64,000 nt of DNA from Edaphobacter lichenicola (GTDB lineage Bacteria > Acidobacteriota > Terriglobia > Terriglobales > Acidobacteriaceae), in assembly GCF_025264645.1 (NCBI RefSeq), contig NZ_CP073696.1, positions 5,208,001 through 5,272,000 of the forward strand, written 5' to 3'. This document shows positions 15,721-24,700 of the stretch, piece after piece. A program made the position numbers and the translations under genes. Every line of letters begins with the position of its first letter. The stretch's first letter is position 1. The notes beneath the pieces are model-generated. The model did not search any database. It had not been told where the DNA came from and saw only the letters and a program-made list of their open reading frames with translations.

Positions 15721-16461
15721 GTGTCTCAAGGCTCAAAGGCCTCCTTCAACTCCATCTTCGAACGCCTTCGCGGCCGTCTTATCGTCTCCTGCCAAGCCTC
15801 CGAAGGCGATCCGCTGGACGATCTCGACACGCTCACCCGCATTGCAACCTCGGTCCTGCGCGGAGGAGCAGGCGGTCTCCGCGCCGAAGGTGTCACTCGC
15901 ATCGCCGCCTTCCGCGCCATCACGCAGCTTCCCATCATCGGCATCATCAAGACCTACGACACGAACGGAGACGTCTACATCACTCCTGACTTCGCCTCCG
16001 CCAAGGCCATTAGCAATGCTGGAGCCGACATCATCGCCCTGGACTGCACCGCTCGCCGCCTCACCGCCGCCGAACCATGGCCCGAACTGATCTCCCGCAT
16101 CCACACCGACCTCCATCGCCCTATCCTCGCCGACATCGCCTCCCTCGAAGACGCCCAGGCCGCCGAACGGGCCGGAGCCGACGCCGTCGCCACTACCCTC
16201 TACGGCTACACCGCCGAGACCGCCAACATCCGCACTCCTTCCTGGCCCTTGATCCAATCCATGGTCGCGCACTTGACAATACCCATACTCGTCGAAGGCC
16301 ACATCACGGACCCCCCGCAAGCCCAGTACGCCCTGGAATTGGGCGCAACAGCCGTCGTCGTAGGCTCAGCAATAACTCGTCCCGAAACGATCACCAGCCG
16401 ATTTGTGCACGCGACGCAGCAGAGAGATAAATTGAAATTCTTCGTCGAGTCGCGTGCATAG
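15721..16461 (+). CDS. nanE: N-acetylmannosamine-6-phosphate 2-epimerase (NanE-type)
   Basis: The GTG at 15721 is preferred because AAAGGA lies about 9 bases upstream and homologues begin about 15-20 residues before LIVSCQA. The frame extends further to a TTG at 15655. The 246-residue product shows LIVSCQASEGDPL, GIIKTY, ADIIALDCTAR, LADIASLEDA, ADAVATTLYGYT, LVEGHITDPPQA and GATAVVVGSAITRP. This is the complete TIM-barrel signature of the family. It converts ManNAc-6-P to GlcNAc-6-P in the cytosol. The neighbouring permease, NagA and deaminase complete a route to fructose-6-P. No sialic-acid lyase is nearby, so the source of ManNAc-6-P is unclear. Confidence 0.9.
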   Translation: MSQGSKASFNSIFERLRGRLIVSCQASEGDPLDDLDTLTRIATSVLRGGAGGLRAEGVTRIAAFRAITQLPIIGIIKTYDTNGDVYITPDFASAKAISNAGADIIALDCTARRLTAAEPWPELISRIHTDLHRPILADIASLEDAQAAERAGADAVATTLYGYTAETANIRTPSWPLIQSMVAHLTIPILVEGHITDPPQAQYALELGATAVVVGSAITRPETITSRFVHATQQRDKLKFFVESRA

Positions 16462-16467
16462 TTGTAT

Positions 16468-16483
16468 AGTCATCTAGACATCA
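16468..16483. promoter_or_regulatory. Candidate GntR operator upstream of the sugar permease
   Basis: CATCTAGACA at 16471-16480 matches 8 of 10 positions of the perfect palindrome TGTCTAGACA found upstream of the GntR gene at 18686. It lies between the epimerase stop and the permease start, in a 46-bp gap that also holds the AGAGGA ribosome-binding site. Both resemble the GTCTAGAC core of NagR/DasR-type operators. Binding is inferred. Confidence 0.5.
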
Positions 16484-16507
16484 AGAACGCGAAAATAGAG
16501 GATCAAA

Positions 16508-17785
16508 ATGGCACTCGGAGTTGCTGAAGAACGTTCAATCACAACGGTCGAAACCGGAACTAACTATACGGTTCCGCTGATGCTGATGGTCTCTCTTTAC
16601 TTCGGCATTGGTTTCATTACCGCTTTGAACGACATCCTCGTTCCCCACTTCAAAGACCTCTTTCATCTCAACAACGTTACTGCATTGCTGGTTCAGTTCT
16701 GTTTCTTCGGGGCCTACTTTGTCATGTCGCTCCCTTCTGGCTGGATCGTCGGCAGAATCGGCTACAAATCAGGCATAGTCGTCGCCTTATCGATAATGGG
16801 AGTTGGTTTACTCCTATTTCTTCCCGCCTCGGTAATCGTGTTTTATCCGTTGTTCTTATTCGCGCTGTTCGTCGTTGGAAGCGGTCTCGCTCTCCTTCAG
16901 GTAGCTATCAATCCCTATGTCGGCGCACTCGGATCAGCTGAAACCGCGTCCTCGCGGCTGAATCTTGCTGGTGGTTTCAACTCGATAGCGACCACAACAG
17001 CGCCAAAAGTCGGTGCTGCGTTCATCTTCATCGCCGCAGGAGCTTCCGCAACGGAGTTGGCCCGCTCCGTTCGAATGCCGTATGTCCTGTTGGCCACCTG
17101 TGCCTTCGCTATGGCCATTGTCACAGCCTTTGTCAGTCTCCCGAACTTGATCGAGAAGAGCGATCGAACCTCCAGCCCCGATGGAAGCGCCTGGCGCTTT
17201 CGGCATCTCCGTTTGGGTGCGCTCGCTATCTTCTTCTACGTCGGAGCCGAGGTCGCAATCGGTAGCATCATGATCAACTTCCTCGGCCAGACCTCGATGG
17301 GAAGTATGAGTCACCAGGACGCAGCACGATACGTTTCAATCTACTGGTTTACTTCGATGGTAGGCCGCTTCGTCGGGTTTTGGGCGCTTCGCAAAATCAG
17401 GGCTCAACGTGCTCTAGCCTTCGTTTCGCTTGTGGCAGCCGTCCTTGTTGCGATCGAAATCGTGGCTCACGGACACGTCGCCATGTGGGCTATCGTATCT
17501 TGCGGTTTGTTTAACTCCGTGATGTGGCCATGCATCTTCCCTCTGTCGGTCAAGGGCCTCGGAAGATTCACGAGCCAAGGATCGGGAATTCTTATCATGA
17601 TGGTCGTAGGGGGAGCTGTTATTCCTGAAATTCAGGGTTTCTTAGCGGATAGGTTCGGATATCAGCGGAGCTTTGCGATCGTTCTACTCTGTTACATGTA
17701 CATCCTCTTCTTTGCGCTGCGAGGCCATCGCAATACGAATGGTTCTGAAACCGTAAGCCCACTGAACCCGGGAGTTATTCAATAG
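16508..17785 (+). CDS. MFS sugar permease of the FucP/GluP (FHS) family, probable GlcNAc importer
   Basis: The protein has 425 residues and 12 predicted membrane segments. The FHS landmarks are FGIGFITALNDILVPHFK near the N-terminus and QVAINPYVGALG in the first half. An AGAGGA Shine-Dalgarno lies 7 bases before the ATG. FHS permeases co-transport sugars with H+ or Na+. Genes for GlcNAc-6-P deacetylase, an SIS-type deaminase and an amino-sugar GntR regulator are adjacent, so N-acetylglucosamine is the likely substrate (NagP role). Its 3' end overlaps the convergent GntR gene by 11 bp. Confidence 0.87.
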   Translation: MALGVAEERSITTVETGTNYTVPLMLMVSLYFGIGFITALNDILVPHFKDLFHLNNVTALLVQFCFFGAYFVMSLPSGWIVGRIGYKSGIVVALSIMGVGLLLFLPASVIVFYPLFLFALFVVGSGLALLQVAINPYVGALGSAETASSRLNLAGGFNSIATTTAPKVGAAFIFIAAGASATELARSVRMPYVLLATCAFAMAIVTAFVSLPNLIEKSDRTSSPDGSAWRFRHLRLGALAIFFYVGAEVAIGSIMINFLGQTSMGSMSHQDAARYVSIYWFTSMVGRFVGFWALRKIRAQRALAFVSLVAAVLVAIEIVAHGHVAMWAIVSCGLFNSVMWPCIFPLSVKGLGRFTSQGSGILIMMVVGGAVIPEIQGFLADRFGYQRSFAIVLLCYMYILFFALRGHRNTNGSETVSPLNPGVIQ

Positions 17786-18548
17786 TCGTCGTCGGAACCC
17801 GGATCGAAGCGCGATAGCGATCACCACGGTAGCGCGAGCAGGCGACCTCGATCGGCGTCTCCTCCGTGGTCATAATGATGCGCGAGATAGACAGGATGCT
17901 TGCCTTCTTTGGTATCGTCAGCAGCTCAGACTCTTCGCGGGTTGCAGGTAAAGCTTCAATCACCTCGTCTGCCCATCCAACGCGAACGCCGAAGCTTTCA
18001 CGAAGAACAAAATACAGAGACTGTTTCGCGAAGTTGATCTTTTCTAAACCAGGAAACTGCTTCAAAGGTATGTGCGACTCTTCAAGTGCCATTGGAATTC
18101 CGTCGGCCAATCGGAGTCGCCGCAACCGCATCACAACCTCTTCCGTTTCAACCCGCAATTTTTCCGAAAGCTCCGCAGTTGCCTTCACCACGGTTTGTTC
18201 CAGCAACTTCGAGCTCGGCACCATACCAAGATGCTTCATATCCTCGGTAAAGCCGCGCAGATGCATGATGTTCTTCTCGAGTTTTGGACGGGTCACAAAT
18301 GTGCCACGCCCCTTTTGACTAACAGCGAAACCGCTGGTCTTCAGACCATGCAAGGCTTGACGAGCTGTCATCCGGCTCACTTGGTAAATGCGAGCCAATT
18401 CTTCCTCCGACGCGAGCGGATCCCCGGTTGACAGCTCACCGGAGTGGATCTTTTCCATCAATGCTCGTTGGATCTGGTAGTACAGCGGAATAAATCCGCT
18501 CTTGTCTAAAGGACGTACCGTTGAATCAGGCTGGATCTGGGACTTCAC
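17775..18548 (-). CDS. GntR/HutC-family transcriptional regulator (NagR-like)
   Basis: The GTG start at 18546-18548 has TAGGAGAT upstream. The 257 residues form an N-terminal winged helix (PLYYQIQRALMEKIHSGEL, LARIYQVSRMTARQALHGL) and a C-terminal UTRA effector domain (about 95-245: EEVVMRLRRLRLADGIPM, ALEESHIP, ALPATREESELL). HutC-subfamily regulators commonly sense amino-sugar phosphates. A perfect TGTCTAGACA lies 138 bp upstream and a related site precedes the permease. It probably represses the whole amino-sugar set and itself. Confidence 0.92.
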   Translation of the reverse strand: MKSQIQPDSTVRPLDKSGFIPLYYQIQRALMEKIHSGELSTGDPLASEEELARIYQVSRMTARQALHGLKTSGFAVSQKGRGTFVTRPKLEKNIMHLRGFTEDMKHLGMVPSSKLLEQTVVKATAELSEKLRVETEEVVMRLRRLRLADGIPMALEESHIPLKQFPGLEKINFAKQSLYFVLRESFGVRVGWADEVIEALPATREESELLTIPKKASILSISRIIMTTEETPIEVACSRYRGDRYRASIRVPTTTIE

Positions 18549-18685
18549 GATCTATCTCCTAGAGACGTTTCTGACATCGTCCGCATCGTTAGCTCGCGCA
18601 ATACTCCGAGCCGGTAGCTTGCCACCGCCGTGATTCGATACCTGGATTTTCGTCTCTTGTCTTTCTAGTCTCATCCCAGTTCAGT

Positions 18686-18695
18686 TGTCTAGACA
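18686..18695. promoter_or_regulatory. Perfect palindrome TGTCTAGACA, probable GntR operator
   Basis: A 10-bp perfect palindrome in the 200-bp gap between the NagA and GntR genes, both on the minus strand. The GTCTAGAC core matches known NagR/DasR-type GntR operators. Its position upstream of the GntR gene suggests autoregulation. Confidence 0.65.
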
Positions 18696-18748
18696 TACGT
18701 TTCAAATCGCAACATCGCAAAGCCAGGGGAACCGCTCTCATCACCTGC

Positions 18749-19945
18749 CTAGCGAGTGGAAGAGGTAACAGTTCTTTCTGATGTGATCGTCGAGCGTCCC
18801 GCCAGAAAAGTTTCGATCACATCTGCTTTTGGAGACACAACAGTAATGTTCGCTGCACGTCCTGCCTCAAGACTTCCCCACCTGTCGCCGATTCCCATAA
18901 GCTGTGAAGGGTTGTAGGAAGCTGCGGCCACTGCTGTACCGAGAGCAGCTCCCGTGAACTCCATGAGATTTTTCACTCCACGGTCCAGCGTCAAAACGCT
19001 TCCGGCCAGAACTCCATTGGAGGTACAGCGCCCGTCTCGTACCTCAACCTGCATATCCCCAAGCATATAAGTCCCATCCGGCATTCCGGTTGCGCTCATG
19101 CCGTCGGTCACAAGAATAATACGGTCTTTATCCTTTGCTTTAAAGTACAACCTCACCATCAAAGGGTCGACGTGAATGCCATCGCAGATAATTTCGGCAA
19201 ACAATGATTGCTTGTCTAGCACAAAAGCCGCTAATCCAGGTTCGCGATGATCGATAGCGCGCATCGCGTTGTAGGTATGCGTTGCCGAGCGCGCTCCGGC
19301 CATGAAACCAGCCTCCGCTTCACAGACCAATGCATCGCTGTGCCCCAAGCTGCAGCGCACACCCAAAGCAGTTGCATGTGAAATGAGTTCCGTGGCACCT
19401 GGTAGCTCAGGGGCAATCGTCATGAGACGAATATGGCCTTCGGCGGCCTGCCAAAAACGGTCGAATAGTGAGATCGAGGGTGCTTCCAGCAGTGCGTCTG
19501 TATGCACTCCGCGCTTCAAGTGCGAAAGGAATGGACCTTCCAGGTGGATGCCCAGAGGAGTCGCTCCGCGAAGCGAAGCCTCTTGACGCCGACCGATCTC
19601 ATACGCCAATCCAGCCAGCGACCGCAGGGTCTCATCTTTCGGGGAGGTGACAGTTGTAGGGAAGTAGGCTCCGACGCCGCGGCTTGCTAGATACGTTCCG
19701 ATAGTATCCAGTGCCTCAGAACTTGCCTCCATAACGTCGTGTCCCGCACACCCATGAATGTGAATATCAATATAGGCCGGGACTAGAGTCGCATCTGGAA
19801 AGCGATGCGTGGCGGCTACCCGTTTGTGTTCCGCTGCACTTAAGCCTTCGATATGGCGAATGCGACCGTCTTCTAGGCTTACTAGCGGATACTCCAACAC
19901 CCGTCCTTCGCTTAGGAGTCGCCGCGCCGCTATTGTACTGACCAT
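18749..19945 (-). CDS. nagA: N-acetylglucosamine-6-phosphate deacetylase
   Basis: This is a 398-residue amidohydrolase. PAYIDIHIHGCAGHDVME (metal site), GIHLEGPFLSHLKRGVH with the metal-binding Glu, CSLGHSDA, ATHTYNAM, ICDGIHVDP and LVTDGMSATGMPDGTY give the full NagA signature. It removes acetate from GlcNAc-6-P to give GlcN-6-P in the cytosol. AAAGGG lies about 5 bases before the ATG. It is on the same strand as the GntR gene and divergent from the SIS-type deaminase. Confidence 0.95.
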   Translation of the reverse strand: MVSTIAARRLLSEGRVLEYPLVSLEDGRIRHIEGLSAAEHKRVAATHRFPDATLVPAYIDIHIHGCAGHDVMEASSEALDTIGTYLASRGVGAYFPTTVTSPKDETLRSLAGLAYEIGRRQEASLRGATPLGIHLEGPFLSHLKRGVHTDALLEAPSISLFDRFWQAAEGHIRLMTIAPELPGATELISHATALGVRCSLGHSDALVCEAEAGFMAGARSATHTYNAMRAIDHREPGLAAFVLDKQSLFAEIICDGIHVDPLMVRLYFKAKDKDRIILVTDGMSATGMPDGTYMLGDMQVEVRDGRCTSNGVLAGSVLTLDRGVKNLMEFTGAALGTAVAAASYNPSQLMGIGDRWGSLEAGRAANITVVSPKADVIETFLAGRSTITSERTVTSSTR

Positions 19946-20289
19946 TGCTACCCTTTCATTGCTCCGCGTCTGAGCGCAGGCTTCAGTTAACCATGTTCTG
20001 AAGGCTTATGCGCACGATGAGGAAACGGCAGAAATACCTTTGCATGTTTCCTTGAAGAAACTCTGTCCTTGATATCGCGAATCCAGTATAGTCGTACATA
20101 CAGGTTTGGAAAGTTAAAAGAATTGCGTCGCAAATATAGGCCTCTTCTAATGCAGTGGACCATCCCACATCCGATCCATGGAAACGGAGTTGTTCTCGTC
20201 ATCTGAAGAGAAAGCTTCAGGTTCACGTACCGTCTCCCAGCGGGCCAGACACAACCCGCCATAAGCTGAGCTATAGAAAGATACTCTGG
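19946..20289. other. Divergent spacer between nagA and the SIS-type deaminase gene
   Basis: 344 bp without a supported gene. Reading frames through it are shadows or upstream extensions of the deaminase. It must contain the two divergent promoters. The weak dyad GTATAGTCGTACATAC at about 20096 resembles sequence next to the operator at 16465 (GTATAGTC) but lacks the CTAGAC core, so I do not call it an operator. Confidence 0.4.
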
Positions 20290-21447
20290 ATGCGAAACGA
20301 CATGATTGAATCTACGCCCAACTCGCCCGAGACCACAACGTTTCCTCACGCCATGCTGCGAGAGATCTATGAGCAGCCGCAGGCGCTTGCCGCTACCATT
20401 GAGCATTACATCCCCGGGGGAACGTCGACTGCAGAGATCTTCCAGCCAGTAGTCGATGCTTTTGGCAGGCGAGAGCGGCTCGTCATTGCTGCCAGCGGCT
20501 CCAGCCGCCATGCCGGTCTGGCTGGAGAGATTATGCTGGAAGACCTCGCAGGTATTCCAGTCGATGTCGAGTACGCAAGCGAATACACCTATCGCTCGAC
20601 GCACACCTTACACAATCCGGGTGTGCTTGTAATCTCTCAATCGGGTGAAACAGCAGATACGCTGGCCGCTCTCCGCGAGGCGCAGGCACGCGGACTCGCC
20701 ACAGTCGCGATTACGAATAACGCTCGTTCCAGCATGGCAACAGAGGCGAACGCTTCACTGCCGACCTTCGCAGGCATCGAGAAGGCCATACCGGCAACGA
20801 AGAGCTTTACCACCCAGCTCGCTGTTCTCTACTCTCTCGCTCTTCATTTGGCGCGCTTCCGCGGCCGCATGACCCTCCAGGCGGCCGAGGCGCACGGCCG
20901 TGAGCTGCAAGAGGTGCCTTCCCTGATCCAGTCTGCTTTACCTGGTTGGCAAAAACAGATCGAAGCATTAACCCCGCAACTCGCGAACTCCAGCACGCTT
21001 CTCTACCTCGGTCGTGCTGCACACTATGCTATCGCTCGCGAAGGCGCCCTCAAGCTCAAAGAATCCGCATACCTCAATGCCGAAGGATATCCCTCCGGCG
21101 AACTGAAGCACGGGCCTAATGCACTCGTTAGCAAGAGCGCTCCGTTGATTATGATCGCGACGGTCGACGCAGGTGATCCCGATTCACTCCTGCGGTACTC
21201 GAAGGTTCTTCAACTGATGAAGGACATGCGTACCCAAGGAGCCAGGATCATTGCTCTAGCCACCGAAGGCGATCGGGAAGTACCTCAGTACAGCGATTCC
21301 TGCCTCTTCATTCCAGCTAGCAACGACCTTTTGTCTACAATTCTTGAGGTCGTGCCTCTTCAGCTGATTGCCTACGCATTGGCAATCAGTCGTGGCATCG
21401 ATGTCGACAGGCCAAGGAATCTGGTTAAGGCCGTCGTCGAGGAATAA
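20290..21447 (+). CDS. SIS-domain aminosugar isomerase/deaminase (GlmS C-terminal-like, NagB-II type)
   Basis: The ATG at 20290 gives 385 residues (MRNDMIESTPNS...). An in-frame ATG at 20302 is an alternative, and earlier codons run through poorly coding sequence. Two SIS domains (about 35-165 and 205-345) are visible, with ASGSSRHAG, SQSGETADTLAAL and ESAYLNAEGYPSGELKHGP, as in the isomerase half of GlmS. The N-terminal glutaminase domain is absent. Together with NagA this points to glucosamine-6-P deaminase of the NagB-II type, yielding fructose-6-P and ammonia. A terminator follows within about 65 bp. Confidence 0.88.
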   Translation: MRNDMIESTPNSPETTTFPHAMLREIYEQPQALAATIEHYIPGGTSTAEIFQPVVDAFGRRERLVIAASGSSRHAGLAGEIMLEDLAGIPVDVEYASEYTYRSTHTLHNPGVLVISQSGETADTLAALREAQARGLATVAITNNARSSMATEANASLPTFAGIEKAIPATKSFTTQLAVLYSLALHLARFRGRMTLQAAEAHGRELQEVPSLIQSALPGWQKQIEALTPQLANSSTLLYLGRAAHYAIAREGALKLKESAYLNAEGYPSGELKHGPNALVSKSAPLIMIATVDAGDPDSLLRYSKVLQLMKDMRTQGARIIALATEGDREVPQYSDSCLFIPASNDLLSTILEVVPLQLIAYALAISRGIDVDRPRNLVKAVVEE

Positions 21448-21788
21448 AACTTAGTTCCTAGCCAAGTCATCCTGTGGTCTGTTCGAAACCAGATCATTAA
21501 TCGTTTAGTAAATAGCGGACGAGGCGTAGCCTCCCCGCTATTTTTTGCGTTTGTGAAGCGGGGCTGTGCCTTGCCAGGACGCTCTATCTCTTGGCAGACA
21601 AAGATTAAGCGTGTTGATGAACTTGATTGGCCAAACTTCAGCCGACTCGATCCTTCGAAAGATACAGGCGAGACGATGGCCATTTGGCTTCTGCGTTCGG
21701 TGCAACTTTCGTGTAATAGGTGGTCACCACATAGGAGGTTACGGTGGGTACTAAAGTTTGGTGCAGTAACAAGCCAAGAGGCCCCCTT
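21448..21788. other. Spacer with terminator, upstream of the giant repeat protein
   Basis: 341 bp. The proximal part holds the terminator listed separately. The remainder (about 21550-21770) should contain the promoter of the large protein gene. No convincing -35/-10 pair or operator was found, and the short frames in it look non-coding. Confidence 0.4.
21510..21546 (+). terminator. Rho-independent terminator after the SIS-type deaminase gene
   Basis: An outer stem AAATAGCGG / CCGCTATTT encloses an inner hairpin GAGGC-GTA-GCCTC, and the right arm runs into six T. It lies about 65 bp after the stop. The A-rich left arm makes it partly symmetrical. Confidence 0.85.
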
Positions 21789-24700
21789 ATGACACGCTTG
21801 TCTCACCGTTTTTCTTGTTTTACTTTTTTTGTCTGGATGGAGAGTTCCTACGCCCGAGCCCTGTTCATCCTTGTGATGATGGCAACGACGGTCTGCTCGG
21901 CAGTTGCGGCGACGCCAACGGCCACGACAACGACATTGGCGATTTCAGCCACCTCCGTTCCTTATCAGACCCCAATCAGTTTGACGGCGACCGTCACGGC
22001 AGGCAACGCGCCGATTACGGCGGGTTTAGTGCTCTTTTGCGAAGCGACCGCCAAGTTCTGCGAAAATAACTCTGCTCTCGGAGTCGCCCAACTGACCTTT
22101 CCGGGCGCTACTGCGTCGGTGAAGATAGGCAGTGGCCCCATTGGCAACCACAGTTATAAGGCTGTATTTCGAGCTAACAACTCCTATGCAACCAGCGAAT
22201 CGAACATCGTTACTTATTCCGTGACGGGAACTCACACCTCGTCGATAACGCTTTCATCCACTGGTTCTATCGGCGACTATAGCCTCACCGGTACTGTCTC
22301 TGGCTTTGGTTCGCTGAATACCGGGCCGACGGGAACAATCTCATTTCTTGATACGAGTGCCGGCAATAATCTTCTTGGCAGCGAGAATCTAGTCGTCTCC
22401 ACGCTGTCCACTACCTTTGTTCAAAATCAACCCTTTGCGATCGGGGGCACATTTCCTCCGGGCACTCAACTGTCGGACGAGAGATCTGTTGCCATCGCAT
22501 CGGCATACCTCGATACAGACAACAACCTTGACGTAGTAACAGGCGATGCTTCGCCGACAATCTCTGTTCTTCTAGGCAACGGCGATGGAACATTCAAGCC
22601 AAAGGTAAATTATCCAGGCTGCAGTGTCGGAGTAGCTGTTCAGATTGTTCTGGCCGACTTTAACCGTGACGGAGTAACAGATATCGCACTTGGTTGCTCG
22701 GATAAAAAAGCCAACGGCGGGCTCGTCATTAACCTTGGCAAGGGTGACGGTACCTTTCAAACCAATCCTGTCTATTACCCGACGGGCGATGTAGGTGGTG
22801 TCGCCTTCGGTGACTTCAATAGCGACGGGCTGATAGATATCGTGGTCTCCGACAACGCGCAGCAGGATATAACGTTTTTTCAAGGCAACGGCGATGGAAC
22901 GTTCACCAAGGAGACCGCTGCGACTATTTCGACTCCGACCCTAGCCCACGGCGTAGTGGTCGCAGACTTCAACATGGATGGCTTTGACGACGTAGCATAC
23001 GCAGTCGATACAGCTGTACCCAATAGCTCACTGTCGGATCTTTACGTGGCTCTCGGGAATGGAAAAGGAGCTTTCCAAACGGCCACAGCTCCGGTTGCCA
23101 GTGAGATTGGAGAGTTCCTCACTACCGGCGATACAAACGCTGATAGCTTTCCCGACGTCGTCTCCAGCTCTATTCTGCGTCCCAATAGTGGCAATAACAA
23201 CGTCGGCCCTAGCCTCTTCGTCCTTCTCGGCAAAGGTGACGGTACTTTCCATTCCACAGCGACGTATACCTCCGATATCCCATCTGACCCGCACCTCGCA
23301 GACGTCAACGGTGACGGTATTCCGGACATTATTGCTGGTGGCAGCACCGGTGCTCTGGTTTATCAAGGTAATGGAGATGGCACCTTCCAGCCATATCAGG
23401 AGCCAAGCATAGGTGGATTTGCACTCACATTTGCCGTCAATGCAGGAGATTACAACAACGACGGCAACGCGGACCTCATCGGGACCGACGCAGATACTCC
23501 GCGCGCCGCCGTCTCACTCAGCCAGGTACAACAAACATCTGTCGCGTCCGCGCTCACCAACGTCGCTGTGTTTCCGCTCGGCAGCGGTGTCCACAATGTT
23601 GATGCAAGCTATTCTGGCGATTCTATCTTTGTCGGTAGTCTATCTTCCACGGTTCCTCTGACTGCCGCTCCAGTAAACACGGCACTCACGCTTACTGCGT
23701 CAGCGACCTCTGCTATTTTGCCCGGTCAGTCCATCGTGTTGATCGCAGTCCTGTCCCCCTACACGGTCGGGCCGCCGACTACGACAACAAACAACGAACT
23801 CGTAAATTTTTATACTGGCACAACACTTCTCGGCTCTGGAAAGTTGTCCAACGGAGTTGCCACAATAACAACAACTGCGCTGCCGATTGGCGCGGATTCC
23901 CTCACTGCTGTTTACGTTGGCGACTCAAACTACAACACCAGCACCTCAAACACAGTTACAGCTACAGTTTCTAATGTCCTGATAAGCTCCTCGCCTAATC
24001 CTTCAACCTATACACAGGCAGTTACCTTTACGGGCACAGTAGCCACAGGTAAAACTGGCACAATTACCTTCTTCGACGGATCTACCAACATCGGAAGTAG
24101 TGCAATCTCTGGTGCTACAGCGACAATTACAACTTCTAGCCTCACCGCTGGGTCGCACAACATTACCGCACAATACAACTCCAACGCATCTCCCGTTCTT
24201 GTTCAGGTGGTCAATAAAGCGACCCCAACCGTAACTGTCACTACGTCTGGACCCAGTACGTACGGTCAGTCGGTCATGATCACGGCGTCAGTTCCGACTG
24301 GAGCGACAGGTACGATCACTCTAACCAGTGGCTCGCTCTCTTTAGGATCCGGCACTATTTCTTCAGGTTCGGTATTAATAAACACGAGCCTGTTGACCCC
24401 TCCTAACGATCTGATTACAGCGACCTACAGCGGTGACAGCAACTACAACTCTGCGGTGGGTACGGTAACGCAGACTGTGAATAAGGTAGATACTTCAGGG
24501 ACGTTGACCTCTTCTGTCAACCCGTCTTTACCTGGCGGGGCAGTTACATTCACCGATACACTTTCACCTGCCAATGTGACTGGAATGGTGACATTCACCA
24601 ATGGTTCGACTGTATTAGGCAGCTCGACCGTAAACAATGGTGCAGCGACTCTCATCATTTCGACGCTGCCGCTTGGCAACGATGTCATCACAGCGGCCTA

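Noticed and set aside
20090..20115. Third GntR operator upstream of the SIS-type deaminase gene
   Set aside because: The GTATAGTCGTACATAC dyad lacks the CTAGAC core shared by the other two sites.
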